NCBI RefSeq assembly: GCF_963678635.1
Contig: NC_087071.1
Span: forward strand, 18,661,613-18,725,612
Reading direction: 5' to 3'
Source: Symsagittifera roscoffensis
Taxonomy: Eukaryota; Xenacoelomorpha; Acoela; Convolutidae
DNA length: 64,000 nucleotides
The notes under the pieces were generated by a model. It ran no database searches and was not told where the DNA came from. It saw only the letters and a program-made list of their open reading frames with translations. Shown here piece after piece: positions 47,637 through 55,721 of this stretch (positions are counted from its first letter, which is position 1; every line of letters starts with the position of its first letter). The position numbers and the translations under genes are program-made.

Positions 47637-48662
47637 TGTTAAAAGTTTCTTTATTTCTTCAAATCGTGTTTGATGTTCTGTGTTCCATTCAAAATTATTT
47701 TGTTGTCTAAGGATGTTATAAAATGGTCGTAGATATAATTGCATTTTATAAACATATTTACTTAAAAAGTTTAACATTCCAAGAAATTCTTGGATTTTCT
47801 TTTTATTTGTTGGTGGTTGAAGTTTTTGAATAGCGTCAATGCGTGATTTCAATGGAGTGATTGTTTTTCTTTCTATATTATGTCCTAAGAATTTAACTCT
47901 TGTCAAAAAGAAGTGTGATTTATCGGGGGCGGCCTTCAGATTTTCGTTCTGAAGTATTTGGTGATATTTTTCTAAAACATTGAACATCTCGTCTTTTGTT
48001 TGTGATTGCATAAAAACATCGTCTAAATAGGTGATTGCGTTTTTCTTGAGTATTAGTGGTCTAAAAATTTTGCTCATAAAAGCTGAAAATGCTGCTGGTC
48101 CTATGGATATTCCATAGAATAAGCGGTTGAATTCATATTGTTGGTTTCCGATAACAAATTGTGTTAAACGTCGTGATTGTTCATCTAGTGGCATTTGATT
48201 GTATGCACTATTCATATCGGCGGTTGTAAAGTATTTGCCGTTTATTTTTGTTAAAATAACTTGTATTGGTTCAATGGGCCAATTACATTTTGATTCATCT
48301 ATGAGTGAATTGAGGTATCTAGCATCGAGAACGATTTTTAATGATTCTCCTTTAGCTAGAATGATAACGGGGTTGATAAATGTGTTGCCTTTTGGTTGTT
48401 CTTCTTTGTTTACTGGTGATATAATGTTGTATTGTTCTAAAATGTCGAGTAATCTGTTTACTTTATCATGTAAGTGAATTGGTACTTTACTTGCTCTCTG
48501 TTTTTTGAAAACTGCGTCTGGTTTTAACGGGAGATGTAGTGATGAACTGATTTTTCCAACATCGAATTTTGATGTTGCATAGACTGATGAATATTCAATT
48601 AGCTGTTTGGCTAACTTTTCGAATTCGTCTTGTGTTATTTGTGAATGTTGGAAATTAAACAT
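47541..48662 (-). CDS. pol: Pol, part 1: reverse transcriptase
   Basis: Ty3/gypsy RT with LDARYLN (D113), TTADMNSAYNQ (catalytic D149), RLFYGISIGPAAF, and the YLDD box at 212-215, then the thumb (KFLGHNIERKTITP) and connection (IQEFLGMLNFLSKYV). Homology to Pol ends at about KKLLTNF; the remaining 26 codons read the RNase H DNA in the wrong frame. The frame is open about 20 codons upstream of its first ATG and overlaps the end of gag-pro, being -1 relative to it. So it may be made as a Gag-Pol fusion by frameshift, or separately from ATG 48662. Confidence 0.93.
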   Translation of the reverse strand: MFNFQHSQITQDEFEKLAKQLIEYSSVYATSKFDVGKISSSLHLPLKPDAVFKKQRASKVPIHLHDKVNRLLDILEQYNIISPVNKEEQPKGNTFINPVIILAKGESLKIVLDARYLNSLIDESKCNWPIEPIQVILTKINGKYFTTADMNSAYNQMPLDEQSRRLTQFVIGNQQYEFNRLFYGISIGPAAFSAFMSKIFRPLILKKNAITYLDDVFMQSQTKDEMFNVLEKYHQILQNENLKAAPDKSHFFLTRVKFLGHNIERKTITPLKSRIDAIQKLQPPTNKKKIQEFLGMLNFLSKYVYKMQLYLRPFYNILRQQNNFEWNTEHQTRFEEIKKLLTNFKHNSRFKSTILCNVRCFELWHRCSTITIT

Positions 48663-48697
48663 TGTTAAAAATTTCTGTTGGTTCTCTGTGTAGTTAC

Positions 48698-51600
48698 TTA
48701 TGTTGATGTAGGTTTGAAATATGGAGTTTTTGTGAAATAATCCGTATTTCTGTTTTCGTTACTTATTATATTATTTATAGATAATTCTTCATTAAGAATT
48801 GTAGATTGGCAAATATCTAGTAATTGGAGTATATTATTTACGCGATAGGCTTTTTCGTGTATTGGTGATATTGTAGCGTTGGTTTCACAATATCCTAAAA
48901 GTCCTAAAGGTAATGTTACTTGGTAAGGTGTGTTGTTATAGACATGTAAGGAAATGATATCTGAATTCGAATTTTTCAAATATTTTATGGATGAGATTGT
49001 GATTTTGAAAAATTTGTGAATAGGTTTGAATTCAAATTCTGACATATAAAATTTTTGTTTGTTTTGTTCTTTATCATATTGGTGAACTTGTTTGATTGAA
49101 AAATTATAGATATTTCCTGATAGTGGTTTTAGGTGTTTCCTTTGTTGGTTAAATATCGGGTAGAATTTTGAAAAGAATGGTGGTTGTTTATTTAATCTTT
49201 GAAAAAATGTTAAGGATGTTTCTTTTGTTTTTGTATATTTATCTTTGATTAATATTTTACTATTTAGTATGTTAATTGTTGGTATATACTTCGAAATAAA
49301 TGGTATTCCAATGATATTATATTTAATGTCAGTGATATGGAACATTTGTTTAAATGGCTTATTTAAAATTTTGCTTTGTTCCATTGTTCTGGTGGGGAGG
49401 AGAAATAATTGGATTTTTCCGTAGTTTATCAATGTTGATCCTTGTGCTGTTGCTAACTTACTGGAGGTTTCAAGAGGTGTTAGCTTTGGGTGTAAAGTTT
49501 TTATTTCATTCCATGTGGGGATGTTTATTATGTTTGATTCTGCTCCTGAATCAATTAAAAAATCTATTTCAAGGTCTGGTGGTTGAAATTCTTTATTTCT
49601 TGGGCTTTCTAAGAGAAATGGTATTGTCCAAATTTTTTCTTTGGGTTGTTCTTTTTGTATATTTTGATAAATGTGGTTTGTATTCAAGCATTTTGTTTTG
49701 GTATTTTTATTGGTTTGATTTGTAGTGTTAATCTCATTTGTTTCTTGTGTCGTTGGTGTGGAATTTATGGGTGTAGTGTAATAATTTTGAAGAAATTCTG
49801 ATTGATTTTCATATATGTGTGATGAAAAAGGTTGTTCATATATGACAGATTCATAGTCATTTTCGACTTTTATCATATTGATAGAAAGAGTGTTTTCAGT
49901 ATCACTTTCTGAATCTGATGATGTACAGTTTATTTGATTGAGTTGTAACGTATCAGTTACTGTGTCATCAATACCTGGAGGGTCTGATGTTGTTTCTGGG
50001 TTAGATTGTACTTGATTGATTTGTCTTTGATGTTTAGGTGTACTACTTCTGTGGCGATTATTAGAATTATTATAGTTATTATTATTCCGGTGTGGTGATT
50101 GGGAATAATTTCTATAACGATTATTATAACTTGGGTGTCGATTTTGTGAATTATTTCGCGATCTGTTTTGGTAATTATTGTTTGGTCTGTTATAGTTCGA
50201 TCTATTATATGAGTTATTCCTTGATTGATTGTTCGGGTAATTCTGGTTTCGGTTGTTTGAATAACTTCTATTTCGATTATAGGAGTAGTTTCTATTCCTA
50301 TTGTATGATGAATTTCGTGATTGGTTGTTTGGATAGTAGTTATTTCTTGATTGGGAATTAGATCTAGAAACAAATCGTTGTGTATTTGAATTTGATCTGG
50401 AGTAGTTATTTCGACTATTTGGTCTATTGTAGTGATTTTGTGATGAATTATTCGTGTTTCTTCGTTCTGGTGATCTTCCTCTATAACTTGAGTTATATGG
50501 TGATTGATTTCTTGTATAATTTGTATTGTTCGGGAGTGGTTTTCCTGAACTGTTGTTGCTGTGGACTGTTTTGTTCGGTAGATTTTGATCTTTTTTCATG
50601 TATTGATAGAATGATTTATTTGGTTCTTTATATTTTTGAGGTTTATTTTGGTTGTCTTGCTGTTTTTGTCTACATTCGGAAATACTATGTCCGTATCGTC
50701 GGCAATAATTACACCATTTTTTGAAAGATGGTTTGCCTTTAAAGTTCGGGTTCTTTTCGTAAATATTGAGTATTTCAGTGATTTTTTCAACGAGGTCTGT
50801 CTCTGATTCCTGTATATTATTAATATTAGTGGGAGTCGTTTCAATTCTGTTAACGTATTGTAATTTCAGATTTTCCGTTTCTTCTAGTTTCATCGTGATT
50901 TCTGCTTGTTCTAATTTGTCTACTAGTTTTCGAAAATCTAAATCGGGTTCTCGAATTGAAGAAGGATGGGATGCTCTCTTTTTTATTGCTATTTTCCTTA
51001 ATTGTGGTGTTAAGGTCATCATTAAGATTTCTGTCATCTTTGTGTTTTTATAGTCATGTGTATTTAATGAATATGCTTTTCGAACTAGTGTTTCGATTCG
51101 TACTGCTATTTGCTTGATGGTTTCGTTTGGTAATCTGCGAATTTCATTACATAAAACTCTTTGTTGTTGTTTGTTTCTTTCGGAGTCAAACATTTTTGAA
51201 AATTCTTGTGTAAACCTTTTCCAGTTTGATTTTATTTCTAGAGGTAGTACTGAAAACCATTTTTGGGCTGCGCCATCTAAAGTTGTTTGTATTAACGCTG
51301 TGCGTCGATGTATCCAATTTTGATGTAGTGGCGTATTAATTGGTTCAGGTCCAATATTTAAAATCAGGTTTGCTGTTACTGCATTTAAATAATCTTCTAC
51401 AGAATATTCAGGGTCTGTTCCTGTGAAAACCATTAAAGGTTTGTTTGATGTTATTGATGATCCACCCATAAGGTATGGATTCATTGTCATTTGTAATGAT
51501 TCTGCTGCATTTGGCATTTGAGAAAAATTTGAAAGTTGGTTTCTTGTTATTTCATGTTGTTGGAGATAATATGGGAGTGGTATTTCATTTTGCATTTGTG

Positions 51601-53194
51601 ATGGTTGATACGAGTGTGCAGTCATTGGATTTTGTTGTTGAATTGGTTGTTGATGTTGTGCATCTATTGGTTGTGGAGAAAAATTTCTATGATTTGTACG
51701 TGTTTTCTGTATTCCTTGTCTACGATATTCTTGAGTATTTGGTGCAAATATATCTGGTTGTAAGAAATCATCATCTGAGGATAAATAATCCATTTGATAA
51801 GATGTTTGTTTTTTATTTTTATTTTGTTGAAAAAATGGGTAATTTTCACTGTGATCCTGTGGAGGATTTGTTTGGAAATTTATTGAATTAGGTTGGGTCA
51901 TTGGGTTATCCCAATTTCGAGATCTTGTATATTGGTTAAAATTTCTTTGTGGTTGATTATATGTTTTTGATGGATGTGTATAATTATAATTATGGTCTGT
52001 AAAGTTGTTTCTAGTGAATGTTTTGCGTGTTTTTGATGGTACTGTCATGGGTCTGTATGTTTGGTAATCCATATGTGAATATTTAGGGGCAACCGAAGGT
52101 TTAACGGTTGATTGTAAGGTTACCTGTGTTTGTGAAGAATTTGTAGTTCTTGGTGTTGTTAAATTTGGGCGTATTGGTGAAATACTTTGTTGTGTAGTTG
52201 TTGTGTGTACAATTTCTTCATTTATGAAGTGTGATGGTGTCTGGATATCTTGTTGAGTAAGATTCCTAGTTCCATTGAGGTTTTCATTGTGTATAACTGT
52301 AGAGTTTAAACTATTATTTTGTGTATCGGGTAAAAATGTATTATAGTTTAATGGTGTCGCATCAATGGTTAATGGTATTACTTTTACATAATCTCTTATG
52401 TAAGATATTGTACTTATTGCTTGACTTGAGATTGTTTGTGGGAAGCTTATAAATGCGGGATGAGACCATTCGGGGTCCCAAACATAATCTGATTGTTCTG
52501 TGATAGCGGTATCATCGTTCGAGTTTTGGGGTCTAAAATTTTTTCTTGCTTGTGCAATTAAATCAATATTGTGTGTGAAATAATCTATTATGAACCATGC
52601 CAAAATTTTTTGTAGATCGTGTTTTGTATGTTGTGAAACGTCGTCTTTCGTGAAATTTTCTTTAATGATGTTTAAATAACTAGAGAGTAGTGTGATTTCA
52701 TGTCGTACTCTTAAATGTTTAGATGTTTCTGTCGGTGAGACATTTGTTATTGGGATTTCGTTTTCTAATATCGAAATATAACTATATATTATTGCGAAAA
52801 CTTCATTGGTGAATATGGAGTTTGCTCTTTGTGAGTTATGATATTGGATGCTTTTTATATATTCTGAAAAAACTTTTGAAAATTCTAAATCAAGATCGTC
52901 TGTTTGAATTGTATATTTTCTATTATTATGGTTTGGTGAGGTGAATTCTATGGAGTAGATTCCATACTGTTGTGTTATGTTGCATATATCTTTTAAGTAG
53001 TGGTCTATGATTTGTCTTTTGATTTTTACATCTGGGAACTCTGTTTTACATGGACTGATTCCGGGTTCAAATAAATTTAATAGTAAATTTTTGCAAAATA
53101 TATGCTGTCCTCTATCAGTGGTTGCATCTACTATAAAAGGAAAGATTTCATCATCATCTGGACTTTCTTCACCTGGAGTGTGCGTTGAGCTCAT
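48698..53194 (-). CDS. gag: Gag-protease polyprotein (1498 aa)
   Basis: An unusually long Gag. Residues 1-590 are unrecognised: an ordered-looking first 280, then a Q/N/T/P-rich linker. About 590-780 is the retrotransposon capsid region (FTGTDPEYSVEDYLNAV, ALIQTTLDGAAQKWF, FTQEFSKMF). A CCHC zinc knuckle sits at 828-841 (C-x2-C-x4-H-x4-C). About 850-1060 is a nucleocapsid-like domain rich in Asn, Arg, Ser and Tyr with SYNRNR repeats. The aspartic protease has its DSGA at 1215-1218. Protease thus shares the gag frame, while RT is in the -1 frame. Most Ty3/gypsy Gags are 300-600 aa. The start ATG at 53194 overlaps the end of the 155-aa ORF. Confidence 0.92.
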   Translation of the reverse strand: MSSTHTPGEESPDDDEIFPFIVDATTDRGQHIFCKNLLLNLFEPGISPCKTEFPDVKIKRQIIDHYLKDICNITQQYGIYSIEFTSPNHNNRKYTIQTDDLDLEFSKVFSEYIKSIQYHNSQRANSIFTNEVFAIIYSYISILENEIPITNVSPTETSKHLRVRHEITLLSSYLNIIKENFTKDDVSQHTKHDLQKILAWFIIDYFTHNIDLIAQARKNFRPQNSNDDTAITEQSDYVWDPEWSHPAFISFPQTISSQAISTISYIRDYVKVIPLTIDATPLNYNTFLPDTQNNSLNSTVIHNENLNGTRNLTQQDIQTPSHFINEEIVHTTTTQQSISPIRPNLTTPRTTNSSQTQVTLQSTVKPSVAPKYSHMDYQTYRPMTVPSKTRKTFTRNNFTDHNYNYTHPSKTYNQPQRNFNQYTRSRNWDNPMTQPNSINFQTNPPQDHSENYPFFQQNKNKKQTSYQMDYLSSDDDFLQPDIFAPNTQEYRRQGIQKTRTNHRNFSPQPIDAQHQQPIQQQNPMTAHSYQPSQMQNEIPLPYYLQQHEITRNQLSNFSQMPNAAESLQMTMNPYLMGGSSITSNKPLMVFTGTDPEYSVEDYLNAVTANLILNIGPEPINTPLHQNWIHRRTALIQTTLDGAAQKWFSVLPLEIKSNWKRFTQEFSKMFDSERNKQQQRVLCNEIRRLPNETIKQIAVRIETLVRKAYSLNTHDYKNTKMTEILMMTLTPQLRKIAIKKRASHPSSIREPDLDFRKLVDKLEQAEITMKLEETENLKLQYVNRIETTPTNINNIQESETDLVEKITEILNIYEKNPNFKGKPSFKKWCNYCRRYGHSISECRQKQQDNQNKPQKYKEPNKSFYQYMKKDQNLPNKTVHSNNSSGKPLPNNTNYTRNQSPYNSSYRGRSPERRNTNNSSQNHYNRPNSRNNYSRSNSNTQRFVSRSNSQSRNNYYPNNQSRNSSYNRNRNYSYNRNRSYSNNRNQNYPNNQSRNNSYNRSNYNRPNNNYQNRSRNNSQNRHPSYNNRYRNYSQSPHRNNNNYNNSNNRHRSSTPKHQRQINQVQSNPETTSDPPGIDDTVTDTLQLNQINCTSSDSESDTENTLSINMIKVENDYESVIYEQPFSSHIYENQSEFLQNYYTTPINSTPTTQETNEINTTNQTNKNTKTKCLNTNHIYQNIQKEQPKEKIWTIPFLLESPRNKEFQPPDLEIDFLIDSGAESNIINIPTWNEIKTLHPKLTPLETSSKLATAQGSTLINYGKIQLFLLPTRTMEQSKILNKPFKQMFHITDIKYNIIGIPFISKYIPTINILNSKILIKDKYTKTKETSLTFFQRLNKQPPFFSKFYPIFNQQRKHLKPLSGNIYNFSIKQVHQYDKEQNKQKFYMSEFEFKPIHKFFKITISSIKYLKNSNSDIISLHVYNNTPYQVTLPLGLLGYCETNATISPIHEKAYRVNNILQLLDICQSTILNEELSINNIISNENRNTDYFTKTPYFKPTST

Positions 53195-53636
53195 TTTTTC
53201 GTTCGATGACTGTTAATATGTAATTATTAATGTGTCGAATTGGTTGATTCCAATTGTATAAATGTACTGGTTTGTGTTTATACTGCTTTTTTATTCTTCT
53301 TTTTCCTCTTTTTGATGAATTTGAAGTTGTTTCTGAGTCAGAAAAATATAATTGATCGTGAAGTGGGTAATTTTTATCTATTGATTCTTTTAGTTTGTAA
53401 AGTTCGTCTAAACTGTTGGTTTCTGATTCTGAAAATGCGTTTCGATTCTTTGAAAATCTTTTTCGTGTTATTTGTCTTTGTTTCGTTATTATTTTTCTTT
53501 TTAGTGTTTGTCGTTTTGTTCGAATGTATCCAACTGTTTGTGTATGAGGTGTGATTACAAGGTCGTATTTTTTGTTATCTATTTCACAATTGTGTAAAAC
53601 GATTGTTTGTTTATTTCCTAGGTTTTTAAATGACAT
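53169..53636 (-). CDS. 155-aa basic ORF upstream of gag
   Basis: ATG at 53636. It encodes a basic protein with clusters such as KRQTLKRKIITKQRQITRKR and SKRGKRRIKK separated by a Ser/Asp/Glu-rich middle (FSDSETTSNSS), like a nuclear or RNA-binding peptide. It overlaps gag by 26 nt, gag being in the +1 frame. It could be an extra leader protein, or an N-terminal Gag extension made by frameshift. No family recognised. Confidence 0.55.
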   Translation of the reverse strand: MSFKNLGNKQTIVLHNCEIDNKKYDLVITPHTQTVGYIRTKRQTLKRKIITKQRQITRKRFSKNRNAFSESETNSLDELYKLKESIDKNYPLHDQLYFSDSETTSNSSKRGKRRIKKQYKHKPVHLYNWNQPIRHINNYILTVIERKNELNAHSR

Positions 53637-54571
53637 AAGGTTTAGGATGACGGATGCAAAAGGTTGTTAAATGGTTTCTATTTTCTTAAACTGTTAGTTC
53701 TTACGATTTTTTTTTTGTTAGCTTAACCTGGGTCTATTTGTTCAGGGTTGGAGAGAAAAGTATATCGATTCCGAAGAATGATTGTTTACTTTCTCGTGGC
53801 TAGTATAAGTTAAGGTGTTAACTTACTTAATCTTACTTAGGGGTAGTGATTGTGTTCAAGGGTTGGAGAATAGTAAATCGATCCACAAGGTTCAGGTATA
53901 ATTAGAACGCGAGTAGTTCGTTAGATACTATTTTAAACTTACTAAGTCTAAGATTTATCCTGGGTCTGTTAAGAGGGGGGTCAAGTGAAGGATGAATAAC
54001 CGAAGTTCTTCACTATTTATCCTAATTTGAATGATTAGTTTTGTTTAAGAATTTCTATTAGTCTTAGGTCTTTAGAAAGGGTTGGGTAGTGAATCGACGT
54101 TTGAGGTCGTTAGACACTAATTAAGTGGGTGGGGGAGAACAAAGTTGTTCTGTTTGATCCAAGGATAAGCCTTGATGATCAAATTTGAAATTTAATTAAG
54201 TAGAAAATGATTTAAGATCCAAGGATAAGCCTTGATGATCTGGTTTTAAAATTAAGTGAATTTAAGTTTTAATAAATTTTTAAATGTGTGTAAAGGAGAG
54301 ATTTAGTGTTTTGATGATATTAGTGGGTTTATGATTGCTGTTATGTTTTAGATGATGGAGCTGGAACAACAGGATGATTTATAATTACTAACCATTTATT
54401 GTCATGCTACTAATTTTTATTTTTTATTTTTCAATAAATATTTTTCAAACATGTTTTGTATATTACTGCAGAGTTTTAGGAAAACGATCTTAGATCTTTT
54501 TATCAATCGTTATTGTATATTAATAATTTTGTTTAGCGCCTGAAATGATTTTGAAGATTAACTTCAAGGTT
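53637..54571 (-). other. Element 5' leader
   Basis: Untranslated leader of about 0.9 kb. It contains a 25-bp perfect direct repeat (54156-54180 and 54216-54240), each copy with a CAAGG/CCTTG hairpin, and three diverged copies of GGGTTGG..TAGTGAATCGA (plus-strand sense; near 53746, 53863 and 54080). This is where packaging and dimerisation signals would lie. Confidence 0.6.
54156..54240. repeat. Direct repeat of a hairpin in the leader
   Basis: GATCCAAGGATAAGCCTTGA plus TGATC at 54156-54180 and again, identical, at 54216-54240 (60 bp apart). Each can fold through CAAGG/CCTTG. A candidate packaging or dimer-linkage structure. Confidence 0.75.
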
Positions 54572-54805
54572 TTATGTTTGCAAATGAAAATCTAAATTCA
54601 TTGCCAGTAGTATTCTAAATATAAAAGTTTGTTCTGGTTTTTGCCTAACTATCATATAGCTATATGGCAAGTTTCTACTTTGTCGTATGTCGTCTCTGGT
54701 TCGAGGTCTTCTTCCAATTCCGGGTAGTTCTGTTATGGTTCGGAATATTGGCTCTGATCTATTGAGTCGTAGAGACATTTCGATTAAATTATTGTCGTAT
54801 AACAT
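54572..54805 (-). CDS. 77-aa ORF just inside the 5' LTR
   Basis: First ATG-started ORF of note after the primer site. It encodes MLYDNNLIEMSLRLNRSEPI and a basic middle (GIGRRPRTRDD). Being near the 5' end of the RNA, it could supply a start codon and leader to spliced mRNAs for the ATG-less ORFs; CAAA/GTAGAA inside it is a weak donor candidate. It may equally be an inert upstream ORF. Confidence 0.35.
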   Translation of the reverse strand: MLYDNNLIEMSLRLNRSEPIFRTITELPGIGRRPRTRDDIRQSRNLPYSYMIVRQKPEQTFIFRILLAMNLDFHLQT

Positions 54806-54872
54806 TTTGTAAATGTTTTTGTCTAATTTCTAATCTATTTTGGTTAATTCTAAGCTATTAAGGTCTTGTTCG

Positions 54873-54890
54873 AGACTTATGGTCGCACCA
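54873..54890 (-). promoter_or_regulatory. Primer-binding site candidate
   Basis: Two bases after the 5' LTR the element strand reads TGGTGCGACCATAAGTCT. TGG pairs with the CCA end of a tRNA, and the plus strand (GTTCGAGACTTATGG) looks T-arm-like. I could not assign the tRNA. Confidence 0.6.
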
Positions 54891-54892
54891 GA

Positions 54893-55302
54893 TGAGTTAG
54901 GACCGAGTTGGTTAACTCATAGAGTAATTTCGGATAGGGTACACCGTCTGCTCGTCACGCTATCTTATTTTCGGCCGGATAGATTCGTGCAACTTCTTAG
55001 TCTAATACCGATCCTAATCTTACTCTTATACTATCTAGTCTCAGGTTGTTTAACTAGTCTCTGCTAGGCTCAATAGATCTAGGGTATACTGGTTTATTGC
55101 GGCTGCTGAAGTGCTCGGGAGAGTCCAACTAATTTCTAAGTTAAATTCAAATCTCTCTGGTGCTGAAATTACAAGTAACTTCAGCACTTACAAATAAGTG
55201 GGTTGTTAGTTAGATGGATCATGATTGGTTAATATTAAATACTTTACATTGGTAAAATATCTAAATTATCCAATCATAAAATGTAGTTTAGATCAGGTTC
55301 CA
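54893..55302 (-). repeat. 5' LTR (410 bp)
   Basis: Same sequence as 36442-36851. It carries the promoter of the element RNA on the minus strand. No difference from the 3' LTR found by eye. Confidence 0.97.
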
Positions 55303-55306
55303 ATTG
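55303..55306. other. Target-site duplication ATTG (right)
   Basis: ATTG immediately after the LTR's CA end, continuing into GGCTCAG as in the empty-site copy near 35366. Confidence 0.9.
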
Positions 55307-55721
55307 GCTCAGATGAAGTCTGCAAAATTCTGGACTCTCAGTAATTATACCAGTGGAACATAAAATGTGAAACTTACGTGACAATTTTATCGATCGAACA
55401 TGCAACCATTTTAAAAAGGTGTGAAGCTGATTTAAAACTACCATCGTGTCACTAAATCACGAAATCCACTAAACGGGAAAATTTGTACAAATTATGACCA
55501 ACAACGACCAATTCATCTCGAATCTAATAACAACGATCAAAGCGGCCGACCGTTGGGGATACACGGAATATACTCTGGGAACTACGGTGAGGAATTACTT
55601 TTTCTCCCTGGACAACAAACTTGTCGGGCCAGCTGCTATTTGGGAGGCCTTTAGTTCATTGCTCCACGAAACACATCCCGGCAAAACTACCAAATATTTT
55701 GTTTTGCAAACGAGGAACTGA
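55307..55721 (+). pseudogene. Old element: pre-gag region and Gag N-terminus
   Basis: Continuation of the older element interrupted by the insertion. From 55494 a 75-codon frame reads MTNNDQFISNLITTIKAADR and on to AAIWEAFSSLLHETHPGKTT, a plausible Gag N-terminus that the left copies (35581 onward) have lost by deletion. It ends in a stop. Confidence 0.55.

Larger units (their letters stand above)
36442..55302 (-). mobile_element. Complete 18.9-kb env-bearing Ty3/gypsy LTR retroelement
   Basis: Two 410-bp LTRs (36442-36851 and 54893-55302), identical on my base-by-base reading, with TG..CA ends, flanked by a 4-bp target duplication ATTG (36438-36441 and 55303-55306). The related sequence near 35366 shows the uninterrupted site. 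Coding is on the minus strand: gag with a CCHC knuckle and DSGA protease, RT with YLDD, RNase H, and integrase with DDE, in the RT-RH-IN order of Ty3/gypsy (Metaviridae), then env-like glycoprotein and several accessory ORFs. At 18.9 kb it is roughly twice or more the usual 5-10 kb. Identical LTRs imply a very recent insertion. Confidence 0.97.

Noticed and set aside
49957..50373. 138-aa minus-strand ORF inside gag
   Set aside because: Out-of-frame reading of the Asn/Arg-rich nucleocapsid repeats. The gag frame carries the CCHC knuckle and protease.
45085..53554. Plus-strand ORFs inside the retroelement (for example 51475-51891, 50380-50724, 49354-49725)
   Set aside because: Antisense readings of AT-rich coding DNA, dominated by F, L, V and Y, without domains.
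54870..54892. A tRNA gene next to the LTR (GTTCGAG..CCA)
   Set aside because: Only a 3'-end-like segment is present, with no cloverleaf. It is explained as the primer-binding site.
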